From Nocardiopsis sp. TSRI0078 (lineage in GTDB: Bacteria > Actinomycetota > Actinomycetes > Streptosporangiales > Streptosporangiaceae), in NCBI RefSeq assembly GCF_001905145.1, contig NZ_LWLB01000006.1, positions 62,001 through 126,000 on the forward strand: a DNA stretch of 64,000 nucleotides. The letters run 5' to 3'. The first letter of the stretch is position 1, and each line of letters begins with the position of its first letter. Shown one piece after another: positions 9,818 to 18,922 of the stretch. The translations under genes and the position numbers were made by a program. The notes under the pieces are model-generated. The model saw only the letters and a list, made by a program, of their open reading frames with translations, had not been told where the DNA came from and ran no database searches.

Positions 9818-11314
9818 GTGTCTGAGACGAAATTCCCGCGCGGTCTGGCCGAGCGACTCCGCGGCATCCTCATCGACGCCGACTACACGGTGTCCGGCGT
9901 CCGTGACCGACTCGGCGACGCCGCCGCGCGTGCGCTGGCCCGCGAGGAGCTGGTGCCCGCACTGCGCGCCACCGGCGGCGAGGAACGGCTCGGACTACTG
10001 CTGCGCCTGTGGTGGCTCCGCTCGCCCATCCCCGCCAGGGCCGCGCGCTCCATCCTGCCCGTGGACGAACTGGCCGAGGCAGGCCTGGTCACCGTGGAGG
10101 AGGGTGGGAACGGGCCCGTCGTCCACGCCCTGGTGCACCTGGGCCCGTGGGAGCTGGAGGACGGCAGACCCGGGTTCGTGGTCTCCGATCCCAAGGTGCG
10201 CCCCGGCAGCGGCGGCGTTCCCCGCCCCGACCACGTGGTGGGCACGGGCGGCGCCTCCTCCACCCTCTCCCAGCTGATCGTGGACGGCCCGGTCGAGCGC
10301 GCCCTGGACGTGGGCACCGGCTGCGGCGTGCAGGCCCTGCACCTGGCCTCGCGGGCGCGCGAGGTGGTGGCCACCGACCTCAACCCGCGCGCGGTGCGCC
10401 TGGCCGGGATCAGCCTGGCGCTGTCCGGCGTCGACGGCGCCCGCCTGGAGCAGGGCTCGCTGTACGAGCCGGTCGGGGGCGAGCGGTTCGACCTGATCGT
10501 GTCCAACCCGCCGTTCGTGATCACCCCCGACTCCTCGCGGTACACCTACCGGGAGTCGGACCTGCCCGGCGACGCCGTGTGCGCCGAGCTGGTGCGCCAG
10601 GCCCCGGCGCACCTCACCGAGGGCGGCTGGTGCCAGATCCTGGCGAACTGGGTGCACCGCGACGGAGACGACTGGGAGGACCGGGTCGGCGGCTGGGTGA
10701 CCGGGACCGGCTGCTCGGGCTGGGTGGTCCAGCGCGACGTGCAGGACCCCGCCCAGTACGTGGAGCTGTGGCTGCGCGACTCCTGCGAGCACGGCACGCC
10801 CGAGTACACGCGCCGCTACGACGCCTGGCTGGACTACTTCGAGCGCGAGGGCATCAAGGGCATCGGGTTCGGGTGGATCAGCCTGCGCAACGACGTCGCC
10901 CAGGACGCGACCGTGCGCGTGGAGGAGCTGCGGCACGAGATCGAGCAGCCCGTGGGCCCGTACCTGCCCGACGTGGTGGACGGCGCGATGACCGCGCTGC
11001 GCCTGACCGACGCCGCGCTGCTGTCCGCGCACGTGGCGCTCGCACCGGGCGTGGTGGAGGAGCGGGTGGGGCGCCCGGGCGCCCCGGATCCGGAGAAGAT
11101 CGTGCTGCGCCAGCGCGGCGGCCTGCGGCGGGTCGCCCGTGTGGGCACGGTGGAGGCCGCCCTCGCGGGGGTGTGCGACGGCACCATGCCCGTGGGGCCG
11201 CTGCTGGACGTGATCGCCGAGCTCATCGGCGAGGACCCGGTGGCGGTGCGGGAGCGCGCGCCCGAGGCTCTGCGCACCCTCATCTCGGAGGGGTTCTTCC
11301 GGGTGGCCCGCTGA
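9818..11314 (+). CDS. Class I methyltransferase with N-terminal actinobacterial domain
   Basis: A 498-residue protein. Residues from about 160 form an SAM-binding Rossmann domain: ALDVGTGCGVQALHLA, then VVATDLNPRAV, then FDLIVSNPPFVITP. The NPPF motif points to N-methylation of a base or of glutamine, as in HemK/RsmC-type enzymes. The first 150 residues are a helical domain found fused in many actinomycetes, and the last 130 are a separate domain of unknown role. The target is unknown; ribosomal RNA or protein is a guess from the NPPF motif. Confidence 0.85.
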   Translation: MSETKFPRGLAERLRGILIDADYTVSGVRDRLGDAAARALAREELVPALRATGGEERLGLLLRLWWLRSPIPARAARSILPVDELAEAGLVTVEEGGNGPVVHALVHLGPWELEDGRPGFVVSDPKVRPGSGGVPRPDHVVGTGGASSTLSQLIVDGPVERALDVGTGCGVQALHLASRAREVVATDLNPRAVRLAGISLALSGVDGARLEQGSLYEPVGGERFDLIVSNPPFVITPDSSRYTYRESDLPGDAVCAELVRQAPAHLTEGGWCQILANWVHRDGDDWEDRVGGWVTGTGCSGWVVQRDVQDPAQYVELWLRDSCEHGTPEYTRRYDAWLDYFEREGIKGIGFGWISLRNDVAQDATVRVEELRHEIEQPVGPYLPDVVDGAMTALRLTDAALLSAHVALAPGVVEERVGRPGAPDPEKIVLRQRGGLRRVARVGTVEAALAGVCDGTMPVGPLLDVIAELIGEDPVAVRERAPEALRTLISEGFFRVAR

Positions 11315-11342
11315 CCCCGGGGAGCCGGCGGGCCCCGCGGCC

Positions 11343-11984
11343 TCATGCCTCCGGTGCGGCCTCGGCCTCCGGGTCGGCGGTGTAGAAGGCCACGGTGCGC
11401 CCGGCCGCGGCCGCGGCCTCCTCCGGGTCGGCACCGGCGGCGGCGTGCGCCTCGCCCCACAGGCGCCCGCTCAGCTCCATGAACCTGCGGGCCTCCTCCG
11501 ACCTGCCCCACTCCGTCGTCTCCGGCGGCGCGTCGGCGCCCGAGGACAGGTGCAGGAACAGGCCGAGGAGCCCCATCTCCCAGCCGATGCCGGTGGCGCC
11601 CGGCCCGAACTCCGCCCAGAAGTCGTTGAGCGGCGCGACGTGGGTCAGCGCGAAGCGGGTGCGGGTGTCCGACAGCGCGGTCAGGCGCGCCTCCACCTCG
11701 CTGGCGCTCCCGTGGAACTCCCAGGTGATCCGGAAGGAGTTCGGCGGATCGCACGAGAGCACCCGCCCCCCGGCGTTGCCCTCCAGCTGGTAGGTGCCGC
11801 CCTCGCGCAGGTCGCCCGTGACGGGCAGGAACCACCGCGGGAGGCGCTCGGCGCTGGTGCAGGCGTCCCACAGGTCCTCGACCGGGGCGTCGTAGTCCTG
11901 CGTCAGCGTGACGGCGGTCTCGTCCCCGGCACCGCTGATCCCGACCGACCGGCCGACCGCGTCGAGCCGCTGCTGGATGTCCAT
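11343..11984 (-). CDS. SRPBCC (AHSA1-type) domain protein
   Basis: A 213-residue START-like protein of the AHSA1 group. The typical beginning of the fold is TLTQDYDAPVEDLWDACT, followed by LPRWFLPVTGDLREGGTYQ and the helix region NDFWAEFGPGATGIGWEMG. Such proteins bind small hydrophobic ligands. It is second in an operon after an ArsR regulator (16 bp gap), a pairing common in actinomycetes, where the regulator represses both genes. The ligand is unknown. Confidence 0.88.
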   Translation of the reverse strand: MDIQQRLDAVGRSVGISGAGDETAVTLTQDYDAPVEDLWDACTSAERLPRWFLPVTGDLREGGTYQLEGNAGGRVLSCDPPNSFRITWEFHGSASEVEARLTALSDTRTRFALTHVAPLNDFWAEFGPGATGIGWEMGLLGLFLHLSSGADAPPETTEWGRSEEARRFMELSGRLWGEAHAAAGADPEEAAAAAGRTVAFYTADPEAEAAPEA

Positions 11985-12000
11985 CGTGTGCCCTCCCTGT

Positions 12001-12348
12001 TCATCGGTCCTCGTCGGCGGACTGCCGGCGTTCGCGCCTTCCCCGGGCGAGCTCGGTCTCCAGCGCCATCAGGTGCGGCTCCCAGCGTGCGGCGAAGCGC
12101 CGCAGCCAGGCGTCGACGTCGCGCAGCGGGGAGGGGTCGACCGCGTACAGCCGGCGGGCGCCCTCCCTGCGCACGGTGGCGAACCCGCTCTCCCTGAGCA
12201 CGCGCAGGTGCTGGGAGACGGCGGGCTGGGAGATGCCGAACTCGGCCCGTACGACCTCGGTCAGCTCGCCGGAGGAGCGCTCGCCGTCGTTGAGCAGCTC
12301 CAGCAGGCGGCGCCGGACGGGGTCCCCGAGGACGTCGAAGGCGTGCAT
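12001..12348 (-). CDS. ArsR-family repressor
   Basis: A 115-residue winged-helix regulator. The helix-turn-helix is clear in ISQPAVSQHLRVLRESGF, with the preceding MHAFDVLGDPVRRRLLELL helix typical of the family. There is no metal-binding cysteine pair, so it is a non-metal ArsR of the kind paired with AHSA1 proteins. AAGGTGG lies upstream of the ATG at 12348. Its promoter carries an inverted repeat, suggesting autoregulation. It is the first gene of a two-gene operon. Confidence 0.92.
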   Translation of the reverse strand: MHAFDVLGDPVRRRLLELLNDGERSSGELTEVVRAEFGISQPAVSQHLRVLRESGFATVRREGARRLYAVDPSPLRDVDAWLRRFAARWEPHLMALETELARGRRERRQSADEDR

Positions 12349-12355
12349 GGGACCA

Positions 12356-12390
12356 CCTTATAAACAGAGACTTATATAAGGCAAGACTGA
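12356..12390 (-). promoter_or_regulatory. ArsR promoter and overlapping operator
   Basis: On the minus strand TTGCCT and TATAAG are 16 nt apart, a good -35/-10 pair ending close to the ArsR start. The arms CCTTATA (12356-12362) and TATAAGG (12375-12381) form an inverted repeat over the -10 and spacer, a fitting site for autorepression. Confidence 0.6.
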
Positions 12391-12400
12391 TACAGGGAGG

Positions 12401-12844
12401 TCACGCCTCCTCGGTGAAGACCACCTTCCCGGACCCGTGCTCGTCGTCGCCGTCCAGCAGCGCGAGCCCGGGGACGTCCACGTGCACGGTGACCTCGGTG
12501 TCGCACTCCAGGCCGATGACGTGGCTCTCCCCCGGCCGGAACTCGCCCAGTTCCACGGGCAACCGGGCGGTGCACCCGGCCACCTGGCCACGGTGCTCGA
12601 ACCGGACGGTGGTGCGGTACCCGGAGAAGAACGGGGTCGTACGGCCACCGTCCTCCCCGGCGTACATGGTCAGGTCCACGGTGATCTGCCGGCCCGGACC
12701 GTAGGTGTGCTCGGTGACGGGCTCCTCCACGGGCAGGGCCTCCTCCTCGGGAGGGGCCGCGCCGCCACCACCGTCACCGCCGTGGCAGCCGGGAGCGAGG
12801 AGGAGGGTCAGCAGGGCGAACAGGGCGAGAGGGGTTGGACGCAT
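12401..12844 (-). CDS. Lipoprotein of unknown function
   Basis: A 147-residue lipoprotein. The signal sequence PLALFALLTLLLAPGC ends with the lipobox LAPGC, so the cysteine at about residue 19 should carry lipid and anchor the protein outside the membrane. A glycine/glutamate linker follows, then a beta-rich domain of about 100 residues with two more cysteines (VAGCTARL and GLECDTEV) that could form a disulfide. No family is recognised. It lies alone, divergent from the MOSC gene. Confidence 0.8.
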   Translation of the reverse strand: MRPTPLALFALLTLLLAPGCHGGDGGGGAAPPEEEALPVEEPVTEHTYGPGRQITVDLTMYAGEDGGRTTPFFSGYRTTVRFEHRGQVAGCTARLPVELGEFRPGESHVIGLECDTEVTVHVDVPGLALLDGDDEHGSGKVVFTEEA

Positions 12845-12925
12845 GGGGGATCCCTGTCGGTTTCGGGGATGTCGAGGCTACCCGCCGCGTGGGGAGGCTC
12901 CCACCGGTGGCGATAGCGTCTGTCC

Positions 12926-13786
12926 ATGGTCCGAATCGCCGAACTCGTCCACTATCCGGTCAAGGGGTGTGCGGGCACGTCCGTGCGCACCGCCGAGATG
13001 ACGCCCGCCGGTATCGCGCACGACCGCACGTTCATGGTGGTCGACGCCGACGGGAGGTTCCGCAGCCAGCGCAACGACCCCCGCATGGCACTCGTCCGCG
13101 CCGGCGTCGGCGCCGACGGCGCCCGGCTGCGCCTGGACCTCGACGGGCTCGGTCCCGTCGAGGTCGCGGTCGCCCCGGAGGGGCCGCGCCTGGACGTGAC
13201 GGTGCACGGACAGCGGTTCACCGGCGTGGACCAGGGCCCGGAGGCCGCCGGGTGGCTGTCGGAGGCGCTCGGCGCGCCGAGCCGCCTGGTACGGGTGCCC
13301 GGGGACCACGACCGCCGGGTGGGCGGGATGACCCCGGGCACCAGCGCGTTCGCCGACAGCACCGCCGTGCTGATGGCGTCCCTGTCCTCGCTGGACCTGC
13401 TCAACGAGCGCATCCTCGCGCGCGGCGCCGAACCCGTGCCGCTCGACCGCTTCCGGCCCAACGTCGTGGTCTCGGGCTGGCCCGAGCCGCACACCGAGGA
13501 CCGTGTCCGCGCCGTGCGCCTGGGCACCGCGGAGCTGGGTTACGCCAAGGTGTGCATCCGCTGCGCGGTCACCACGGTGGACCAGGAACGGGGGGTCAGG
13601 AGCGGGCCCGAACCCCTGCGCACGCTGGCGGACTACCGCCGCGCCGACACGGGCGGGGTGTCCTTCGGCGCCAAGTTCGCCGTCACCCGCCCGGGAACAC
13701 TGTCGGTCGGCGACGCGGTGGAGGTCACCGCCTGGGACGAGCCCGAGGAGGGGCTGGGCGAGCGCCTGGCCGCCGCCCTGGCCTGA
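12926..13786 (+). CDS. MOSC domain molybdo-enzyme (mARC-like)
   Basis: A 286-residue protein with an N-terminal MOSC_N beta-barrel (IAELVHYPVKGCAGTSV) and a MOSC domain. The motif YAKVCIRCAVTTVDQERG contains the cysteine that would bind molybdenum cofactor in amidoxime-reducing (mARC/YcbX) relatives, and FRPNVVVSG is another family signature. It may reduce N-hydroxylated compounds, probably with a separate electron donor, as no ferredoxin domain is attached. GATAGCGT lies upstream and could be a -10 box. Confidence 0.87.
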   Translation: MVRIAELVHYPVKGCAGTSVRTAEMTPAGIAHDRTFMVVDADGRFRSQRNDPRMALVRAGVGADGARLRLDLDGLGPVEVAVAPEGPRLDVTVHGQRFTGVDQGPEAAGWLSEALGAPSRLVRVPGDHDRRVGGMTPGTSAFADSTAVLMASLSSLDLLNERILARGAEPVPLDRFRPNVVVSGWPEPHTEDRVRAVRLGTAELGYAKVCIRCAVTTVDQERGVRSGPEPLRTLADYRRADTGGVSFGAKFAVTRPGTLSVGDAVEVTAWDEPEEGLGERLAAALA

Positions 13787-13812
13787 CACCGGGGCGGCCC
13801 CTCGGCCACTCC

Positions 13813-16800
13813 TCAGTCGCCCAGGTCGGCCTCGGCCAGGAGTAGGGCGGCCGCGGAGGGGTCGCGCAGCGCGGCCGCGAGCAGGTGCCGCCGCGACCAC
13901 TGGCCGGCGCGCCAGCACAGGGCCCGGGCCAGCCCGTCGGTGGTGGAGGCGTGCACCGAGCCGTCGCCGACGTACCACTCCAGTTCGACGCCGTCCACGG
14001 TGAGCGTCTGGTGGTGCAGGTAGGTGCGGTCGGGCTCCCCGTCGGGGTCGAGGAAGAGGTCGGCCTCGTCCGGTACCGGGCGGATCTGCCCGGCCGAGCC
14101 GACCTTGCCGGTCACGGTCTCGCTCGCCAGGTCCAGGTCGAGCACGTCCGCCAGGGCCTCGGCGGACTCCGCCGGCGCCAGCACCAGGGCGCGGTCCTCC
14201 AGCAGCGGCAGCAGGTCCGGGGAGTCCACCACGACGGCGTACTCGACGTCGGCCACCACGATCGCGCCGCCCCGCACCGCGCGCACCATGGTCGGCGGGG
14301 TCACCAGGTCGGCGTCCACCCCGGCGAGGGCGGTCCACACCCGGCGCAGCGCCGTGCGGTCCACGTGCCGGGCCGGGTCGGCCAGGCGGGCGAGCAGGTC
14401 GTCCGGCCCGTCGGGGTCGACCAGCAGGTCGGCCAGGGTGGTGCGCACGCCCAGGGCGCGGGCGAACTCCGGGTCGACGTCGGCGGACACCTCGTCGTAC
14501 AGGCCGGTCAGCGCGGGTTCGGCGTCGGCGGTGCGCAGCTCGACCGGCGCGCCGCCGTCCAGCAGGGCGCGGCCGCGCAGCCACCAGGCGGTGTAGGAGG
14601 GCACGTCCACCACGCGGCCGTCGGGCAGCAGCACCCGGGCGGGCGTGGTGACCGCGTCGCGCAGCGAGCCCTCCGCGAGCATGGCCAGGGCTCGGGGCCA
14701 CTGGTCCTCGGCGATGCAGTCGAGGTCGGCCACGCACACCAGCTCGGGCACGACCGGCGGCAGCTCGGGGTCGCCGACGAGTTCGAGGACCTCGTCGGCC
14801 CAGTCCTCCAGGCCGTCCGGGCCGTCCTCCCCCGCGGCGCCGTCGAAGGCCGAGGCCAGGTCCTCCCCCAGCGCGACCTCCTCGGCGCGGACCGCGGTCA
14901 GCTCCCACAGGGCTCCGACCGCGCGCAGCGCGTCGACCCCGTGCCGCTCCACGAGGTCGGGGTGCACGGTGCCGAAGGGGGCGTCGTCCGCGAGCAGGTC
15001 GGCCAGGGGCGCGCCGGGGACGAGGAGTTCGGCGGCGATCGAGTAGCCGTCCTCGTCGTCGCGCAGGGCCAGCTCGGACAGCCAGGGCGCGTCGGCGACG
15101 GTGGTTCCCGAGGCGGCGACCAGGTCCAGGACGGCCTCGGCCACGGGGTCGGGGTCCTCTGCGTCCAGGGAGTCGCGGACGGCGGCCTCGGTGCGCGGGT
15201 CGGACAGGACGGTGCCGGCGCCGGCCTCCACCGCGCCCAGGCGGTTCAGGAGCGGGTGGACGGCGTCGGGGTGGACCACGCGCACGCCCAGGGTCGCCAG
15301 GGCACCGGGGGAGACCCGGTTGCCGTGTGCGTCGCTGACCGCGGCCCAGTCCTCGCCCGGCAGGAGCAGGGAGCGGGGTCCGCGCACGAGCCGCCCGTCC
15401 GCGAGCGGGACCGGCAGGGCGCCGAGCTCCTCCAGGTCGGCGCCGCCGCTTCCCGCGCCCGCGAGGGCGGAGTAGAGGGCGGCCCACCAGTGCGGCGGCC
15501 GGTCGGTGTCGGCCAGCAGGTCGGCGACGTCGGCCAGCCCGATGCGGTGGACGCGCAGGGCGGCCAGCGCCGGATGGCGGGGGTTCCAGGTGCCGGGCAG
15601 CAGCTGGGGGACGAGTTCGGACAGGGCCGAGACGAGGTCGGCGGCCCCGCCGGATCCGCCGGTGTCGAGCAGCGCGGCCTCGCGCGCGGCGACCGGAGCA
15701 CCGGCGGCGGTGGCCAGGAACGGGGTGTCCCGCAGGGGTTCGGCCACACGGGCGCGGAAGGCGGCGTCGACGGCGCCGCCGCCCACCCGGGTGCCGGGCA
15801 CCAGGTCCAGGGCGGCGCGGGCGTCGAACCGGCGCAGCATGGCGCAGTAGGCGTCCGCGGCCTCCCCGAGCAGCAGGTCGGTGGCGGCGCCGGACTGGAC
15901 CGCGCGCCGGTCGCTTCCGAGCGGGAAGGTGCCGATGAGGACGGCGGGCAGGTCGAGTTCGGTGTCGGTGGGCGTGGGCGCGTGGACCACGGCGTCCACG
16001 TCGGCGGGCAGGGTGGCGACCGCGCCCTCCTCGTCCACCGGGACCGCCCAGGTCAGCGACCAGGCGGTGCGGCCGCGCTCCTCGGTGGGGCGGTCGGCGA
16101 GCAGGGCGGGGTCGAGGGCACCGGACCGGTTCAGGACGCGCCACAGGGTGGTGCGGGTGCCCTCGGCGTCCCGGTGGCTGGTGATCAGGTCGGCCGTCCC
16201 GGCGGTCTCCTGCCGGGTGAGGACGCGCTCGGCGCCCTCCACCTCCACGCGGACCTCGTCGAGGCCGGGCAGGGCCAGCAGGAGCGCCTCCCCGGTGCGG
16301 TCCAGGAGTTCGCGCACCCGGTCGCGGGCGGAGTCGTCGCGCAGCATCAGGGTGACGACGGTGTCGTAGCCCCCGGCCGCGGTGCTCCCGGCGGAGGTGC
16401 CGCCGACGGTGCTCCGGGCGGGGAAGGGCAGGCGCAGCATGGGAACGTGCCCGGAGCGGCGCTGCACCTCCTCGGCGAGGTCGCCGTGGGTGCCCTCCTC
16501 CGCGAGCAGGCCGGTGACGGCCTCGCGGGCGGCCTCGGCGCTGAAGCGGACGGCCGCGCCGCCGGAGTCGACGGTGACGTCGTCGCTGAGCGCCGCGACC
16601 GCGGAGAAGCCCACGCCGAAGCGCCCGGCGGAGCCGTGCTCGTCGCGCTTGGTGGAGGCCCGCAGGGTGGCCAGCGACTCCACTCCCTCGGAGGTCAGCG
16701 GGGCGCCGGTGTTCGCGGCGGTCAGCCGGTGGCCGGCCAGGGCCAGGCGCATCCGTCCGGGCACTCCCGCGCGGCGGGCGGCGTCGGCGGCGTTCTGGGC

Positions 16801-16968
16801 CAGCTCGACCACGACCCGGTCGCGGTAGCCGCCGAGCGCGAAGTCCTCCTCCGCGTTGGCGTCCTCACGGAACCGGGCGGGCGCGTCGGCCCACGCCGCG
16901 AGTACGCGTCTGCGCAGCTCTGCGGTGTTGTAGGGATCGGCCACCGAAGCGGTCAACGGCTCGGCCAT
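13813..16968 (-). CDS. Giant sacsin/Hsp90-type ATPase-fold protein
   Basis: A 1051-residue protein. The first 250 residues form a GHKL ATPase fold as in Hsp90 and sacsin: VVELAQNAADAA (Asn that binds magnesium), NTGAPLTSEGVESLATLRAS and GRFGVGFSAVAALSD. The rest is a long repeat-poor region rich in Asp, Leu and Ala without a recognised domain. Databases often label such actinobacterial proteins as molecular chaperone Hsp90 or sacsin-like, but a chaperone role is only inferred. GGAGG lies eight bases before the ATG at 16968. It is adjacent to DUF3027 on the same strand. Confidence 0.8.
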   Translation of the reverse strand: MAEPLTASVADPYNTAELRRRVLAAWADAPARFREDANAEEDFALGGYRDRVVVELAQNAADAARRAGVPGRMRLALAGHRLTAANTGAPLTSEGVESLATLRASTKRDEHGSAGRFGVGFSAVAALSDDVTVDSGGAAVRFSAEAAREAVTGLLAEEGTHGDLAEEVQRRSGHVPMLRLPFPARSTVGGTSAGSTAAGGYDTVVTLMLRDDSARDRVRELLDRTGEALLLALPGLDEVRVEVEGAERVLTRQETAGTADLITSHRDAEGTRTTLWRVLNRSGALDPALLADRPTEERGRTAWSLTWAVPVDEEGAVATLPADVDAVVHAPTPTDTELDLPAVLIGTFPLGSDRRAVQSGAATDLLLGEAADAYCAMLRRFDARAALDLVPGTRVGGGAVDAAFRARVAEPLRDTPFLATAAGAPVAAREAALLDTGGSGGAADLVSALSELVPQLLPGTWNPRHPALAALRVHRIGLADVADLLADTDRPPHWWAALYSALAGAGSGGADLEELGALPVPLADGRLVRGPRSLLLPGEDWAAVSDAHGNRVSPGALATLGVRVVHPDAVHPLLNRLGAVEAGAGTVLSDPRTEAAVRDSLDAEDPDPVAEAVLDLVAASGTTVADAPWLSELALRDDEDGYSIAAELLVPGAPLADLLADDAPFGTVHPDLVERHGVDALRAVGALWELTAVRAEEVALGEDLASAFDGAAGEDGPDGLEDWADEVLELVGDPELPPVVPELVCVADLDCIAEDQWPRALAMLAEGSLRDAVTTPARVLLPDGRVVDVPSYTAWWLRGRALLDGGAPVELRTADAEPALTGLYDEVSADVDPEFARALGVRTTLADLLVDPDGPDDLLARLADPARHVDRTALRRVWTALAGVDADLVTPPTMVRAVRGGAIVVADVEYAVVVDSPDLLPLLEDRALVLAPAESAEALADVLDLDLASETVTGKVGSAGQIRPVPDEADLFLDPDGEPDRTYLHHQTLTVDGVELEWYVGDGSVHASTTDGLARALCWRAGQWSRRHLLAAALRDPSAAALLLAEADLGD

Positions 16969-17109
16969 AGCGGTTTCCTCCTGCGCTGCGGGCACGACCC
17001 GGCACGGTGCACCCGGGGCGGAAGCGGATGCGGTAAACCGACCCTAGCCCACCGCGGTGGAGGGCCGGGGTCTGGATGTGCGGCGCGGCGGGGCACCGGC
17101 GCGGCGTGT

Positions 17110-17931
17110 TCAGGAGTCGGAGGAGACCAGTTCCAGCTCGGCGGTGTCGTCGAAGACGATGTGGTCGTAGCCCATCTCGTCGACGACCGGTCCGACCGGC
17201 TCACCACGCGCCTCCGGCCGGCGCACCTCGGAGTGGGCGCCGCAGCCGTGGTCCATCGAGACCACCTTGCCGTCGTCGGGGGCGTACTCGTTGGTGCACA
17301 CGCCGAACATCTGGCGCAGCTCACCGGCGAGGGGGGTCATGAAACCGCAGGTCAGGCAGCGGGCGGGTGCGGCCGCGGCGATCGGGCTGCGCGGTCCGGC
17401 CTCGCCGTTGTACCAGCGCTCGGCGGCCTGCTCGCGGCCGGCCTCGGAGAGCACCTGGCGCCGGCCCAGACCCAGCTCCCACACCATCTGCCGGTCCACG
17501 CCCTCCTCGTCCAGGTCGCTGTCGGGCACCTGGGCGTAGCCGGGGACGAGGCGCTCGTCGTCCTCGTCGGTGGGCAGCAGGTCGCCCACGCCGAGGTCGC
17601 CGGGGCGCAGCCGCTCCTTCCAGGGGACCCATTCGGGCGCGACGATGGCGCCCTCGCCGGGCAGCAGAACGACCTCGTTGACCGTGACCTTCTTGGCGCG
17701 CGAGGCGCGGACCACGGTAACGGCGTAGTTCCACCCCGGGTAGGCGGGGTCCAGGCAGGTGAAGTAGTGGGTGATCAGGCGTGTGTCCTCGACCTGGGGG
17801 GTGAGGTGCTCACCCACCCATTCGGGCCGTCCGGCCTCGGCGGCCACAGAGCGGGCCAGATCCACCGCCTCGATACATGCCTTGTCCGGTACAGGAGAAC
17901 GTCGAGAAGGGCTCACGTTTCCCATTCTCAC
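17110..17931 (-). CDS. DUF3027 protein
   Basis: A 273-residue cytosolic protein of the actinobacterial DUF3027 family. Marks are HYFTCLDPAYPGWNYAVTVVRA near residue 55, the central WVPWKERLRPGDLGVGDLLP, and a C-terminal zinc-ribbon-like CLTCGFMTP with a later FGVCTNEYAP and DHGCGAHSE. Four cysteines could bind zinc. Function is unknown. The GTG at 17931 and ATG at 17925 are both possible starts. It lies 110 bp upstream of the sacsin-like gene, with its own 5' region. Confidence 0.85.
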   Translation of the reverse strand: MRMGNVSPSRRSPVPDKACIEAVDLARSVAAEAGRPEWVGEHLTPQVEDTRLITHYFTCLDPAYPGWNYAVTVVRASRAKKVTVNEVVLLPGEGAIVAPEWVPWKERLRPGDLGVGDLLPTDEDDERLVPGYAQVPDSDLDEEGVDRQMVWELGLGRRQVLSEAGREQAAERWYNGEAGPRSPIAAAAPARCLTCGFMTPLAGELRQMFGVCTNEYAPDDGKVVSMDHGCGAHSEVRRPEARGEPVGPVVDEMGYDHIVFDDTAELELVSSDS

Positions 17932-18052
17932 TGATCGCGGGCACCGATTTGACCATAACGAGGGTCAAGGTTCGACCGATACACCCTCTTGACACGGTCG
18001 TGCGCCGGTCACCGGGTGGCCCGGGCCGCCGGTCCCGGGGACCGGCGGCCGC

Positions 18053-18436
18053 TCAGGCCTCCAGGTCGTCGGCCACCACGCGCAGGACGGAGGCGATCTT
18101 GGCGGCCTCCCTGCGCTCGGGGTGGCGGCCCCTGCGGTAGCCGTTGGACAGGCCCTCCAGCAGTTTGATGAGGTCCTCTGTGATGACCACCATCTCGTCG
18201 GGTTTCTTGCGCCGTGCCCTGACGACCGAGTGCTGGGTGTCCAGGAGCTTGACCTGGAGCGCCTGCGCGCCCTTGCGCCCCTCGGCCACGCCGAAGTCGA
18301 CCCTCTGGCCGGGGCGCAGCGACGTGGTGCCTTCGGGGAGCGAGGAGGAGTGCACGAACACCTCACCGCCGTCGTCCCTGGTGAGGAAGCCGAAGCCCTT
18401 TTCGCCGTCGTACCACTTGACCTTGCCGGTGGGCAC
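18053..18436 (-). CDS. Cold-shock domain protein with C-terminal extension
   Basis: A 127-residue protein. Residues 1-65 are a cold-shock domain with RNP1 KGFGFLT and RNP2 EVFVHSS, which bind single-stranded RNA or DNA. A 60-residue basic and helical tail (KKPDEMVVITEDLIKLLEGL) follows, typical of the long CspB form in actinobacteria. It probably acts as an RNA chaperone. The start is GTG at 18436. A long upstream region (over 400 bp) could hold a structured leader, as is usual for csp genes. Confidence 0.9.
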   Translation of the reverse strand: MPTGKVKWYDGEKGFGFLTRDDGGEVFVHSSSLPEGTTSLRPGQRVDFGVAEGRKGAQALQVKLLDTQHSVVRARRKKPDEMVVITEDLIKLLEGLSNGYRRGRHPERREAAKIASVLRVVADDLEA

Positions 18437-18922
18437 CTGAATGACCTCATGCTTTCAGTGACGTGCGCCCGGAGCCGGAAGGGCACGGGGATCCGCGCTG
18501 TCCGCCCGTTCCCGGAGCGCCCCTGGTTTCCATGGGTGCCTCCAAGGTAATGCCCGGGGCCCGGCGGACGCGAGGGCATAAACGCCCCTTCCGCGCCGGG
18601 GCTCCCCGTGGCCGGGCCGGGCACAGCAGACGAGGCCCGGATACGGATCACCCGGGCCTCGTGGCGTCGGCGGCGGCCCCTCACCGCTGGGTGCGGAGTG
18701 TGGGACGGGACTCGGCGGAGGCATGGGCCGCCCCGACGGGAGTGGCGCCCGGGCTGGAGGCCGGGCCACCGGTACTGACGCGACCGCCGTCAGGTGAATG
18801 AGGCGGTGTACCGACATGACTACCCGAATCCGTGTGTTCGGACGCACGGTGACGGGCCGACCGGAAAAGGTTATTCCCCAGCGTTTGCCAAGCGGTGACC
18901 CGCGTCCCGGCCGAGGGGGCGC
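18437..18922. other. 486-bp gap upstream of the cold-shock gene
   Basis: No convincing gene is seen. It holds the cold-shock gene leader and promoter, an 11-bp stem (ACGAGGCCCGG / CCGGGCCTCGT at 18630-18640 and 18652-18662) that could end transcription, and a run at 18866-18886 reading GGGGAATAACC on the minus strand, a sequence resembling some ECF-sigma promoters. An open frame at 18681 lacks a start codon. Confidence 0.5.
18630..18662. terminator. Stem-loop with stem shared with the 31.8-kb terminator
   Basis: 11-bp perfect stem with an 11-nt loop, between the HAAS membrane gene and the cold-shock gene. The same stem core recurs in a longer form at 31826-31861. There is no U-tract. Confidence 0.5.

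Noticed and set aside
13885..17934. A 1349-codon open frame on the plus strand
   Set aside because: It lies opposite the sacsin-like and DUF3027 genes, and its translation is Gly/Gln/Val/Arg-rich, the usual antisense shadow of GC-rich coding DNA.
18681..18899. Open frame upstream of the cold-shock gene
   Set aside because: It begins at GTC, not a start codon, and has no recognisable motif.
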